A stretch of 64,000 nucleotides of DNA from Enemella dayhoffiae (GCF_002250625.1 NZ_NMVQ01000012.1:186001-250000); one strand, 5' to 3'. Positions 20,317 to 28,235 are shown, counted from the first letter of the stretch. The notes: generated by a model not told the origin, from the letters alone. Translations and numbers: made by a program.

Positions 20317-22479
20317 TCAGCCGCCGGTGCCGCCCAACCGGCGCAGGGCCTGGACAGCCACCTCCCGGTCGGTGGTCATCCACATCGGCGGCATGCCGGC
20401 CCGCAGATAGGCCCCGTAGCGGGCGGTGACCAGACGCGGGTCGAGCACGGCCACCACTCCCCGGTCGCTGCTGCGGCGGATCAGCCGCCCCGCCCCCTGG
20501 GCCATCAGCAGCGCGGCGTGCCCGGCGGCGACCGCCATGAACCCGTTGCCGCCGGCCTCGGCCACCGCGCGCTGCCGGGCCTGCATCAGCGGGTCATCCG
20601 GGCGCGGGAAGGGCAGTTTGTCGATCAGCACCAGCCGGCAGGTGTCGCCGGGCACGTCGATCCCCTGCCAGAGCGAGACCGTGCCGAACAGGCTGGTTTC
20701 GGGCTCCGCGGTGAAGCGCCGGGTCAGCTCCGACAGCTGGGCGTCCCCCTGGCAGAGGATGGTGTGCTTGGCCAGCTGCTTGCGCACGTGGGCGGCGGCG
20801 GCCTCGGCGGCGCGTTGGGAGGCGAAGAGCCCGAGGGTACGCCCGCCCGCGGCCCACACCAGTTCGGCCACCTCGGTCAGCACTTCGGCGCTGATCCCCT
20901 CGCGTGTGGGTTTCGGCAGATTCTTGCCCACATAGAGAATCCCCTGCTGTGCGTACGAGAACGGCGACCCGACGTCGATCCCCCGCCAGGTCAGCCCCTC
21001 GGCCGCCTTCTTGGACTGCCGGGTCTCAGGACCCTCGGCGAAGTCGGCGAAGCCGGCGGCCTCCAGTTCCTCGGGGTCATCGGCCTGCTCCAGCGTGTCG
21101 ACCTCGTCGACCTCGTCGGCCGCGCCGGCAGCGGTCCGGGCCGGCTGGGGCGTACGCCGTTGCGGTGCCTCGCGGCGTTCGTCGCGACGCAACCCCACGC
21201 TGCCGGCGACCTGCTCGAAGTCGCCGCCGATCTTCAAGGTGGCCGAGGTGAGCACCGTGGTGACCTGCCCGAGCACCCGGTCGCGCATCAGGCCCGCGAC
21301 GCTCAGCGGGGACACCCGGGCCTCGCGACCGAAGCGCTCGCGCTCGGCGATGTAGACCACGTCGTGCTCGGCGAGGGCGGCCATCCGCTCGGCGACGTCG
21401 AACACCTCCTTGACCGCGGCCGCGGCCTGGCGCTGCTCGTTCTCGGCGTCCTTGCTGGTCAGCGCGGTGACGGCGCGTCGGGTCACGTCACGGACCGCCT
21501 CGAACCCGCGGATCACCGGTGCGTCGGCGTCGCGCACCTGTTCCAGCGCCGCTGCGTCGAGCGCCTCGCGCAGCACGTCGGCCGACTCCAGGAACTCCAC
21601 ACCGAGGTCGTCATCGAGCCAGGCCAGCGCCCGCTTGCCGACCCGGTCCACCTGCTGCGGGCTGAGCTCGGCGGAGGCGGCGCCGGTGACCCGGGAGACC
21701 AGTTCGTGGGCCTCGTCGATGATCACGTGGTCGTGCTCGGGCAGCGCCGTGCCGCCGTGCATCGCGTCGATGGCCAGCAGGGCGTGATTGGTGACCACCA
21801 GGTCGGCCGCCCGGGCCTGCTCGCGGGACTTCTCCACGAAGCATTCCTGGCCGTAGGGGCAGCGCTGGGCACCGACGCACTCGCGGACCGGGACCGACAC
21901 CTGGGCCCAGGCGCGGGCGGTGTGGGTGGGAGCGTCGTCCCGGTCGGCCAGCCCGCCGTCGGTGGCCTGCTCCTCGGCCCAGTCGCGGAGGGCGACCACC
22001 TCGGCCCCGACCACCGAGTCAGGGCTCTGCGCACTCGCGCGCAGCGCTTCGACAACCTCGGTGGAGCCGATGAGGGTGTCCTGGTCATCCCCCATCTGGT
22101 CGCGGATCCGCAGCAGGCACGCATAATTGCTGCGCCCCTTCAGGATCGCGGCCCGAGGTCGTTTGCCGATGGCGTGCTGCACGGCGTCGAGGGCGCGCGG
22201 GATGTCGGTGTTGGCGAGCTGGGCCTGCAGGGCCAGGGTCGCGGTGGCGATCACGATCCGCTCCTTGCCGCGGGCCAGCCGGCTCAGCGCCGGTGCCAGA
22301 TAGCCCAGCGACTTGCCGGTACCCGTGCCCGCCTGGACCAGCAGGTGCTGGCCGGTTTCCAGCGCCTCGGCCACCGCATCGGCCATCTGCTGCTGGCCCT
22401 CGCGCGGACTGCCGCCCAGGGCCTCGACGGCGGCGGCGAGCACCTCGCGGTGGTCGACGGGGGCGGGCTGAGAAGTCAC
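20317..22479 (-). CDS. dinG: ATP-dependent helicase DinG/YoaA (XPD-like)
   Basis: This 720-aa superfamily-2 iron-sulfur helicase acts in repair and R-loop or fork processing. The P-loop is QAGTGTGKSLGY (about residue 50). The Fe-S cluster cysteines are NYACLL, then RECVGAQRCPYGQECF. Motif II is IIDEAHEL; motif VI is VAVLDPRL near the end after GAGRLIRR. An Asp/Glu-rich insertion (DEVDEVDTLEQADDPEELE) around residue 480 is unusual. No SOS box is seen in front, unlike E. coli dinG. A single DnaA box (TTGTCCACA, 22529-22537) lies in the 64-bp gap to the next gene. The P450 gene follows within 17 bp. Confidence 0.93.
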   Translation of the reverse strand: MTSQPAPVDHREVLAAAVEALGGSPREGQQQMADAVAEALETGQHLLVQAGTGTGKSLGYLAPALSRLARGKERIVIATATLALQAQLANTDIPRALDAVQHAIGKRPRAAILKGRSNYACLLRIRDQMGDDQDTLIGSTEVVEALRASAQSPDSVVGAEVVALRDWAEEQATDGGLADRDDAPTHTARAWAQVSVPVRECVGAQRCPYGQECFVEKSREQARAADLVVTNHALLAIDAMHGGTALPEHDHVIIDEAHELVSRVTGAASAELSPQQVDRVGKRALAWLDDDLGVEFLESADVLREALDAAALEQVRDADAPVIRGFEAVRDVTRRAVTALTSKDAENEQRQAAAAVKEVFDVAERMAALAEHDVVYIAERERFGREARVSPLSVAGLMRDRVLGQVTTVLTSATLKIGGDFEQVAGSVGLRRDERREAPQRRTPQPARTAAGAADEVDEVDTLEQADDPEELEAAGFADFAEGPETRQSKKAAEGLTWRGIDVGSPFSYAQQGILYVGKNLPKPTREGISAEVLTEVAELVWAAGGRTLGLFASQRAAEAAAAHVRKQLAKHTILCQGDAQLSELTRRFTAEPETSLFGTVSLWQGIDVPGDTCRLVLIDKLPFPRPDDPLMQARQRAVAEAGGNGFMAVAAGHAALLMAQGAGRLIRRSSDRGVVAVLDPRLVTARYGAYLRAGMPPMWMTTDREVAVQALRRLGGTGG

Positions 22480-22543
22480 CGAAGCAATCTAGCCGTCCCG
22501 GCGTACGCCTTCGAGGCACCGAGCCGGGTTGTCCACAGGCAGA

Positions 22544-22804
22544 TCACTCCGAACCGTCGTCGGAGGACGCGGCGCGCGAGCGGAATCGCTGCTGGGCGCC
22601 CTGCTTGGTCAACCCGTAGACCGCACCGATCTTCGACCAGGACACCCCCTGGTCGCGCGCGGCCCGGACCAGGTCCAGCTCGCAGGCCTCGGCAGCCGCG
22701 CGCAGCCGGGCCATCGCCTGGATCGCGGCGAGCGGGTCGACGGGCGCGTCGGCGATCACCTCGGCCCACGCCTCGGCCAGCTCGCGTCGACTCTGCTTGC
22801 CCAC
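22544..22804 (-). CDS. Small helix-turn-helix protein
   Basis: This 86-aa protein has an N-terminal helical part (ELAEAWAEVIADAPVDPLAAIQAMARLRAAAEACELDLVRAARDQ) followed by a helix-turn-helix GVSWSKIGAVYGLTKQGAQQRFR. It resembles small actinobacterial AsnC/sigma-region-4-like HTH proteins, none with a defined role. The GTG start has no ribosome site. A -10-like TAGCAT (22811-22816, minus strand) ends 6 bases before it, so a leaderless mRNA is plausible. It faces the GTCAA/TTGAC array and the Lys-rich micro-ORF and could be the DNA-binding partner of that array (inference). Confidence 0.75.
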   Translation of the reverse strand: MGKQSRRELAEAWAEVIADAPVDPLAAIQAMARLRAAAEACELDLVRAARDQGVSWSKIGAVYGLTKQGAQQRFRSRAASSDDGSE

Positions 22805-22828
22805 CCCGCCATGCTAGCGACACGCCGC

Positions 22829-22891
22829 GTCAACACGCGATTGACAATTCCGTCAACGAATGATTGACTCGACGGTCAATGACACGTTGAC
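22829..22891. promoter_or_regulatory. Phased array of six GTCAA/TTGAC half-sites (candidate multi-operator)
   Basis: Alternating half-sites start at 22829 (GTCAA), 22841 (TTGAC), 22852 (GTCAA), 22864 (TTGAC), 22875 (GTCAA) and 22887 (TTGAC), so the steps are 12, 11, 12, 11 and 12 bases. Two full TTGAC-N6-GTCAA palindromes (22841-22856, 22864-22879) repeat with a 23-bp period. The array fills the divergent region between the HTH gene and the micro-ORF. The first TTGACA (22841) could also serve as a -35 element. Confidence 0.75.
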
Positions 22892-22912
22892 GCACCGGAA
22901 GGGAGGGACACC

Positions 22913-22966
22913 ATGGCGACGAAGAAGGACAAGAAGAAGGACAAGAAGAAGGGCAAGAAGAAGTGA
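22913..22966 (+). CDS. 17-residue lysine-rich micro-ORF
   Basis: The reading frame encodes MATKKDKKKDKKKGKKK, with 11 lysines all encoded by AAG. A strong ribosome site (GGGAGGG, 22901-22907) lies 5 bases before ATG. A perfect 12-bp-stem terminator follows 11 bases after the stop. With its own candidate operator array upstream, it looks like a complete one-gene transcription unit. No family is recognised. The peptide would be extremely basic, so it might bind nucleic acid or ribosomes; that is inference. It could instead be an untranslated small RNA. Confidence 0.6.
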   Translation: MATKKDKKKDKKKGKKK

Positions 22967-22977
22967 GCCCGCACCCC

Positions 22978-23005
22978 GGCCCCGGTTCGATCCCGAACCG
23001 GGGCC
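22978..23005 (+). terminator. Hairpin terminator after the Lys-rich micro-ORF
   Basis: A perfect 12-bp stem, GGCCCCGGTTCG (22978-22989) and CGAACCGGGGCC (22994-23005), has an ATCC tetraloop. It also lies 15 bases beyond the end of the minus-strand remnant at 23021, so it may act in both directions. Confidence 0.85.
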
Positions 23006-23020
23006 GTGCCGTGTCCGGGC

Positions 23021-23324
23021 TCAGAAGTCGAAGTGGTGCTCGAACCGGTATCGCACGGTTCCGTCGTGGCGATCCGCCGCCTCCCAGCCGAGACCCGCCG
23101 CGTTGTCGAACTTCAGATACCCGCGGCAGGTCTCAGCGTTAAGGTGTGGACACAGTCGCGTGATGGGCCGCCCGCTGAGGCGGATCAACTGTTGCTCGAA
23201 GGCGACCGGAGTCCAGATGGAAGGTGTGCGTCGATGACACCACGCGTGCATCGGGCGGCAGGCGTACCCCCGTCCGGGACTCGATGAACTCCGGGCGGAG
23301 ATGCGTGCAGGTCTTTGTGAGCAA
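23021..23324 (-). pseudogene. Frameshifted remnant related to the neighbouring small membrane protein
   Basis: Two minus-strand frames together give one plausible protein. Frame 1 reads CTHLRPEFIESRTGVRLPPDARVVSS (about 23310-23210), and frame 2 continues with EQQLIRLSGRPITRLCPHLN through to WEAADRHDGTVRYRFEHHFDF and a stop at 23021. A frameshift near 23200-23220 separates them, and no start codon or membrane helix precedes it. The first part resembles the end of the gene at 23371-23640 (LYPETIERAAAMRLPPGTVIESS), so this looks like a decayed duplicate. A sequencing error is the alternative. Confidence 0.55.
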
Positions 23325-23370
23325 CGAATCGCGGCACCACCCTTGTCCGTCTGACGGCCGGGACAGCCGG

Positions 23371-23640
23371 TCACCAGCGCCAGTCCTGGAATTGGTCGTA
23401 CGCCGACGACTCGATCACGGTGCCTGGTGGCAGCCGCATCGCCGCGGCGCGTTCGATCGTCTCGGGGTACAGCCGCTCACATGTGGTACCCAGGAAGCCA
23501 CCGCACCTCTCACCGATCGTGCTGGGCTCCTCGTTCAGCATCGCAAACGCCACCACCCCGACGACCAGCAGCAGCACGTTGGCCATCAGACCGGCGCAAC
23601 CGACCAGGACCCACACCCACCACCGCGGCTTTCCCTTCAC
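23371..23640 (-). CDS. Small single-pass membrane protein
   Basis: This 89-aa protein has a basic start (MKGKPRWW), one transmembrane helix (about 9-33, VWVLVGCAGLMANVLLLVVGVVAFAML), and an extracellular segment with two Cys (GERCGGFLGTTCERLY) and RLPPGTVIESSAYDQF. The C-terminal motif recurs in the downstream remnant, so a family of such proteins existed here. Full-length relatives would extend beyond residue 89, so this copy may itself be shortened. Function unknown. The 59 bp between it and the next gene hold nothing notable. Confidence 0.6.
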   Translation of the reverse strand: MKGKPRWWVWVLVGCAGLMANVLLLVVGVVAFAMLNEEPSTIGERCGGFLGTTCERLYPETIERAAAMRLPPGTVIESSAYDQFQDWRW

Positions 23641-23699
23641 CCCTCAACAGTGGCGAACGCCCGGGCCACCGTCGAGGCGTCGGCCTACGACCGTGGTCC

Positions 23700-24347
23700 T
23701 CAGTTCGCCGGACCGTCGTCCGACAGCCGTGCACCAGCCAGCCGCAGCACGGCCATACCGGGCCCCTGCAGCCCGCGCACCGGGCGGCCGGTGACCAGCA
23801 TCAGCAGGTCCAGTGCGGGTGCACGCACCTCGGGCCCTTCGCCCAGGTTGAAATCCCCATCGGTGGCGACCAGGCAAATCCGACGGGCCAGCCCTTTCGC
23901 CCCACCGAAGTGGGTCGGCGTACCGGCCTGATAGCGGATCGCCTCGGCGATCGCCTCCAGCGGATAGTCCCGGCGGACGCCGAGCGGCCGCCGGATGTCC
24001 TCCCCGTGGGCGATCTCCTCGACCAAACGACTGGCCAGCGGGGCCGGCGGCCCGGAGGTCCGATCGGCCACCGATCGCAACCGCTGCAGGGTTTCCGCCG
24101 GATCGGCGCCCCGCTGGGCAGCCACCCCCTGGTCGTTCTGCCGGTCGAAGTCGAAGCGCGCCCGCACCATCGCCGCCAACAACCCGCCAAACGTGGCCAG
24201 CGCGTTGTCGATCAGGTGGGCGGCGACGTCGTGCACGCTCCACCCGGCGGCCAGCGACGGCGTCTCCCACTGCTCGAGGGTCAGTTCGGCGAGGTCGTCG
24301 ATCAGCGCGTGCCGCTCGGCGTGCACCAGTGGCCAGGGATGCTTCAC
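23700..24347 (-). CDS. Maleylpyruvate-isomerase-family mycothiol-dependent enzyme (DinB fold)
   Basis: This 215-aa TIGR03083/MDMPI-type protein has an N-terminal DinB-like four-helix bundle with the metal-site motif GWSVHDVAAHLIDN and a second histidine in VEEIAHGEDIRRPLG. The C-terminal small domain (RICLVATDGDFNLGEGPEVRAPALDLLMLVTGR) is typical of the family. Such enzymes use mycothiol as cofactor in isomerisation or S-transfer; the substrate here is unknown. The GTG start overlaps the hflX stop as GTGA, implying coupled translation with the GTPase gene. Confidence 0.88.
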   Translation of the reverse strand: MKHPWPLVHAERHALIDDLAELTLEQWETPSLAAGWSVHDVAAHLIDNALATFGGLLAAMVRARFDFDRQNDQGVAAQRGADPAETLQRLRSVADRTSGPPAPLASRLVEEIAHGEDIRRPLGVRRDYPLEAIAEAIRYQAGTPTHFGGAKGLARRICLVATDGDFNLGEGPEVRAPALDLLMLVTGRPVRGLQGPGMAVLRLAGARLSDDGPAN

Positions 24348-25831
24348 GACACGGGATCCTCTGCGTAGGCGGCGAATTCGACGGCCAGCTCCGGGTGCAC
24401 GCGGGCGACGATCCGGGTGCCGTCGGCGGTGTGCTCGGTGGTCAAAAACTCCCCGCTGCGATGCACCTGGTCGAGCAGATCCCCGCGACTGTAGGGAACC
24501 AGCGCACGCACCTCGACCTCGGGGTGCGGCAGCCGGGAATCGATCACCCGCTTGAGTTCCTCGATCCCGGCCCCGGTACGCGCCGACACCACGATCGCCT
24601 CGGGTGCGTGGGTGTGCAGCAGTTGCAGGTTTTCCGGGCTGGCCAGGTCGGCCTTGTTGATCACCAGCTGTTCGGCCCGGTTGCCGGCGCCGATGTCGTT
24701 GAGCACCGTGCGGACGGCGGCGATCTGGCCCAGCGGATCGGGATCGGAGCCGTCGACCACGTGCACCAGCAGGTCGGCAGCGACGGATTCCTCCAGGGTG
24801 GAGGCGAACGCCTCGACCAGGTCGTGCGGCAGGTGCCGCACGAAGCCGACCGTGTCGGTCAGGGTATAGATCCGCCCGTCATCGGTCTGGGTCCGCCGGG
24901 TGGTCGGGTCGAGGGTGGCGAACAGCGCGTCCTCGACGAGTACGCCGGCCCCGGTCAGCCGGTTCAGGATCGAGGATTTGCCGGCGTTCGTATAGCCGAC
25001 GATCGCGATCGACGGGATCCGGTGGCGCTGCCGCTCGGCGCGCTTCGCCTCACGGGTGGTGTCCATCTCGCGCAGTTTGCTGCGCAGCTGGGCGATCCGG
25101 TGATGGATCCGACGCCGGTCGGTCTCCAGCTTGGTCTCACCGGGACCACGACCGCCGATGCCGGCACCGGCGGCGGCCCGACCACCTGCCTGGCGGGACA
25201 GGTTGCCGCCCCAACCGCGGAGTCGCTGCTTCAGATAGTTCAGCTGGGCCAGCTCGACCTGCGCCTTGCCCTCGACCGACTTGGCGTGCTGGGCGAAGAT
25301 GTCCAGGATCAGCGCGGTGCGGTCGACCACCTTGACCTTGACCCGGTCCTCCAGGTTGCGCAGCTGGGCCGGGGCGAGCTCGCCGTCGCAGATCACGGTG
25401 TCGGCTCCGGTGGCGACGACCACCTCGCGGAGCTCGTCGACCTTGCCGCTGCCGATGTAGGTGGCCGGGTCGGGCTTGCTGCGCCGCTGCACCAGCCCCT
25501 CGAGCACCTGGGAACCGGCGGTCTCGGCGAGCTGCTTGAGCTCGGCGAGCGAGTTGTCCACGTCCACCTGGGAACCGCTGGTCCACACGGCGACCAGCAC
25601 CACGCGCTCCAGGAGCAGCTTGCGATATTCGACCTCGGTGATGTCGGCGAGCTCGGTGGACATCCCGGCGACGCGACGCAGGGAGTTGCGCGCAGCCAGG
25701 TCGAGCTGGTCGCCGTCATAGGTCGCCTCACCGTCGGTCTCGGCGGCGTACGCGTCGTCGAAGTCGCCGTCGAACGACTCGTCGTCGAAGGCGTCGTCAT
25801 AGTGCTCTGGGTCGTGGTGGTGTGCTGTCAT
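24344..25831 (-). CDS. hflX: GTPase HflX (ribosome-splitting factor)
   Basis: This 495-aa protein splits stalled or hibernating 70S ribosomes. An acidic actinobacterial N-terminal extension of ~60 residues precedes the HflX domain (VWTSGSQVDVDNSLAELKQLAETAG). The linker signature is GGRGPGETKLETDRRRI. The G domain carries G1 GYTNAGKS, G2/G3 ATLDPTTRR and DTVGFVRHLP, and G4 NKAD. ATG at 25831 follows a clean 58-bp gap from dapF. The 3' end is coupled to the MDMPI-type gene. Length and motif order match actinobacterial HflX. Confidence 0.96.
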   Translation of the reverse strand: MTAHHHDPEHYDDAFDDESFDGDFDDAYAAETDGEATYDGDQLDLAARNSLRRVAGMSTELADITEVEYRKLLLERVVLVAVWTSGSQVDVDNSLAELKQLAETAGSQVLEGLVQRRSKPDPATYIGSGKVDELREVVVATGADTVICDGELAPAQLRNLEDRVKVKVVDRTALILDIFAQHAKSVEGKAQVELAQLNYLKQRLRGWGGNLSRQAGGRAAAGAGIGGRGPGETKLETDRRRIHHRIAQLRSKLREMDTTREAKRAERQRHRIPSIAIVGYTNAGKSSILNRLTGAGVLVEDALFATLDPTTRRTQTDDGRIYTLTDTVGFVRHLPHDLVEAFASTLEESVAADLLVHVVDGSDPDPLGQIAAVRTVLNDIGAGNRAEQLVINKADLASPENLQLLHTHAPEAIVVSARTGAGIEELKRVIDSRLPHPEVEVRALVPYSRGDLLDQVHRSGEFLTTEHTADGTRIVARVHPELAVEFAAYAEDPVS

Positions 25832-25889
25832 CGTCCCACCAGCGTCTCACGCCGGGCCAAGCTGAGCGAGGGGGTTTCGGGCGTACGCC

Positions 25890-26711
25890 TCAGTGGTCCC
25901 CACCGGGCGGGTCCGGCAGCAGCACCTCGCCGCGCAGCACCACCACGGCCGGACCGGTCAGGTACGCCTGGTCGGCCAGTTCGATCTGCAGCTGGCCACC
26001 GAGCACGTCCACCTGCCAGGAGTCACCCCCGTACCAGTGCCGGGCGGCCGCCGCAGCCGCCACCGTCCCGGTGCCGCAGGAGCGGGTCTCCCCCACCCCG
26101 CGCTCGAACACCCGCATCCGCACCTGGTGCTCGGAGATCCGCTGCACGAACTCGACGTTCACCCCGCGCGGGAACCGTTCACTGCTGAACCCTGGGGCGC
26201 GGGTCAGGTCGAGAGTGTCCACGTCGTCCACCTCGCAGACCGCGTGCGGGTTTCCCACGTCCACACCGATCGCCGCCCACTCCCGATCCCCCAGCCGAAT
26301 CGGCGTGGTCTGTTCGTCGAGGGTCACCGGCCCCATGTCGACGCGGATCAGGTCCCGCTCCAGATGGGCGGTGCGCAGCCCGGCCCGGGTGCCGATCGGG
26401 ATGAGCGGATCGTTGGCCAGACCCTCCTCGTTGAGGAAACGGGCGAACACGCGCACGCCGTTGCCGCACATCTCCGAGATGGAGCCGTCGGCGTTGCGAT
26501 AGTCCATGAACCACAGGTCCGGGTCGCCGTCCCACTCGGGGATGTGCTGGGCCTTGATGGCGCGCAGCAGGCCGTCTCCGCCGATCCCGGCCCGCCGATC
26601 GCACAGGAAGCGGACGTCGCCGTCGCTGGGAGCGAGCATGCCGTGCCGGTCCACGATGATGACGAAGTCGTTCTCCGTCCCGTGGCCCTTCGCGACGCTC
26701 CAGCTCCTCAC
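25890..26711 (-). CDS. dapF: Diaminopimelate epimerase
   Basis: This 273-aa cofactor-independent epimerase converts LL- to meso-diaminopimelate for lysine and peptidoglycan synthesis. The two catalytic cysteines are in MCGNGVRVFARF (about residue 81) and SCGTGTVAAAAA (about 214). The N-terminal GHGTENDFVII and the substrate loop GNPHAVCEV are canonical. The start is GTG at 26711, giving a sensible short N-terminus before KGHGTENDF. It follows miaA by 69 bp on the same strand, the miaA-dapF-hflX order found in many actinobacteria. Confidence 0.96.
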   Translation of the reverse strand: MRSWSVAKGHGTENDFVIIVDRHGMLAPSDGDVRFLCDRRAGIGGDGLLRAIKAQHIPEWDGDPDLWFMDYRNADGSISEMCGNGVRVFARFLNEEGLANDPLIPIGTRAGLRTAHLERDLIRVDMGPVTLDEQTTPIRLGDREWAAIGVDVGNPHAVCEVDDVDTLDLTRAPGFSSERFPRGVNVEFVQRISEHQVRMRVFERGVGETRSCGTGTVAAAAAARHWYGGDSWQVDVLGGQLQIELADQAYLTGPAVVVLRGEVLLPDPPGGDH

Positions 26712-26780
26712 CTGGTCAAGGTTTCCACCCGATCAGATGGCTGTCCAATCCCTGCGCCAGATCCCAGCGCCCGGGCCCGG

Positions 26781-27710
26781 TCAGCCCAGCAGCCTGCCCA
26801 GCCGCTCGACCAGATCGGCCGCACCGGCCGGCAACCAGACGATCCGGTCGTCTCGGCGATACCAGGACAGCTGCTTGCGGGCGAAGCGGCGGGTGCCAAA
26901 AACCGTGGCCTGCTTGGCTTCCTGCTCGCTGCACTCCCCCGCCAGGAAGGCGAGCACCTGTCGATAGCCGAGGGCGCGGGAGGCGGTGACCCCCTGACGC
27001 AGACCCTGCCGCTCGAGTCGGCGTACCTCCTCGACGAAGCCGTCGGCCCACATCTGATCCACCCGTTGCTCGATCCGTCGGTCGATGGTGTCCCGGTCGA
27101 GTTCGAGGCCGACCTGGCAGACGCCGGGCAGGGCGTACCGCCAACTGGGCAGGGTGCTGGTGAACTCACCGGTCAGGTCGATCACCTCGAGGGCACGGAC
27201 GATCCGTCGCCCGTTGCCGGGCAGGATGCCTGCCGCGGCCTGCGGGGACAGCTCGGCGAGCTGGGCGTGCAGAGCAAGCGGCCCGACGCGTTCCAGCTCA
27301 CGCTCCCAGTGCGCCCGTCGCTCGGGATCCGTTCCGGGGAAGGAGAATTCGTCGGTGATGGCGCGGGTATAGAGGGCGGACCCGCCGACCACGATTGGCA
27401 GCACGCCGCGCTCGTGGCAGTCCGCGATCGCGGCGCGGGCGAGCCGTTGGAACTCGGCGACCGACGCGGTCTCGGTGAGGTCGGCGATGTCGATCAGGTG
27501 GTGGGGTACGCCGGCCCGCTCGGCCTCGGTCGGTTTGGCGGTGCCGATGTCCATCCCCCGATAGACCAGCATCGAGTCGGCGTTGACCACCTCTGCCGGT
27601 CGTCCCTGCCGGGTCGAGGCCCGGGCGTACGCCACCGCGAGCGCGGACTTGCCGCTGGCTGTGGCACCCACCAGGACCAGGGTGCGCGGCTGAGGATTCG
27701 ACACGGCCAC
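26781..27710 (-). CDS. miaA: tRNA dimethylallyltransferase MiaA
   Basis: This enzyme of about 309 aa transfers a dimethylallyl group to A37 of tRNAs reading UNN codons. The P-loop is LVGATASGKSALA, followed by the conserved NADSMLVYRGMDIGTAKPT, PHHLID and VVGGSALYTRAI segments. The tail RRFARKQLSWYRRDDRIVWL is typical. The start is one of two adjacent GTG codons (27710 or 27704); neither has a clear ribosome site. The in-frame stretch upstream is unlikely to be coding. The next enzyme in the ms2i6A pathway, MiaB, is encoded 0.5 kb away on the same strand. Confidence 0.94.
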   Translation of the reverse strand: MAVSNPQPRTLVLVGATASGKSALAVAYARASTRQGRPAEVVNADSMLVYRGMDIGTAKPTEAERAGVPHHLIDIADLTETASVAEFQRLARAAIADCHERGVLPIVVGGSALYTRAITDEFSFPGTDPERRAHWERELERVGPLALHAQLAELSPQAAAGILPGNGRRIVRALEVIDLTGEFTSTLPSWRYALPGVCQVGLELDRDTIDRRIEQRVDQMWADGFVEEVRRLERQGLRQGVTASRALGYRQVLAFLAGECSEQEAKQATVFGTRRFARKQLSWYRRDDRIVWLPAGAADLVERLGRLLG

Positions 27711-27864
27711 CAGTGTGCCGCAGCGGACCGAGCAGGGTTCACCAGAAGTTCTCAAGCACCTGCGGTGTGGGCGAGCCCCGCCAACTGGTAGGAAGGGCGC
27801 AGGAGCCGAGAGGCGCCCCCCCCGGGCGGAACACGTCCGGTGACGCAATCGCAAGGAGAAGCAG

Positions 27865-28167
27865 ATGGGTATCTTCGACAAGGCCAAGGACTTCGCGCAG
27901 AACAACCCGGACAAGGCTGATCAGGCCGTCGATCGCGCCGGTGACATGGTGGACCAGCGCACCGGCGGTCAGCACGCCGCGCACGTCGACAAGGGCCAGG
28001 ACATGCTGAAGGGCCAGTACGGCGGCGGCCAGGCCGCTCCCGGCGAGGCTCCGGCCGGTCAGGCTCCGGCCGGCGAGGCCCCCGCCGGCGAGGCGCCCGC
28101 GGGTGGGGCTCCCGAGGCTCCGGCCGGCGAGCCCGCCCCCGAGGGTGGCGAGCAGCAGCAGTTCTGA
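27865..28167 (+). CDS. MT0933/Rv0909-like antitoxin-family protein
   Basis: This 100-aa protein starts MGIFDKAKDFAQNNPDKADQAVDRAGDMVDQRTGGQH, the signature of the MT0933-type antitoxin family of Actinobacteria. Residues ~55-95 are a low-complexity tail of repeated (P)AGEAPAG units, hydrophilic and probably disordered. AAGGAGA precedes ATG. No toxin gene is adjacent: the neighbours are miaA (divergent) and miaB (convergent), so it is an orphan. Many members are abundant small stress proteins, and a toxin-neutralising role should not be assumed. Confidence 0.8.
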   Translation: MGIFDKAKDFAQNNPDKADQAVDRAGDMVDQRTGGQHAAHVDKGQDMLKGQYGGGQAAPGEAPAGQAPAGEAPAGEAPAGGAPEAPAGEPAPEGGEQQQF

Positions 28168-28187
28168 TTTCGCTCAGCGGCAGCCGC

Positions 28188-28217
28188 AGGGCCGGGTCAC
28201 CGTGGTGGCCCGGCCCT
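28188..28217. terminator. Bidirectional hairpin terminator between convergent genes
   Basis: AGGGCCGGGTCAC (28188-28200) pairs with GTGGCCCGGCCCT (28205-28217) at 12 of 13 positions, followed by TTTG. It separates the antitoxin-like gene from miaB. Confidence 0.85.
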
Positions 28218-28235
28218 TTGCCGTTCGGCGTCGAT

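Noticed and set aside
22529-22537. Replication-origin element (DnaA box TTGTCCACA near dinG)
   Set aside because: It is a single isolated box. The other boxes (17087-17126) are promoter-proximal and few, and no dnaA/dnaN or AT-rich unwinding region is present.
22978-23005. tRNA-like T-arm (GGTTCGATCC)
   Set aside because: It is part of a perfect terminator hairpin with no acceptor or anticodon arms nearby. No tRNA was found anywhere in the window.
27865-28167. A functional toxin-antitoxin module
   Set aside because: The gene matches the MT0933 antitoxin-like family, but no toxin gene lies beside it. miaA and miaB flank it.
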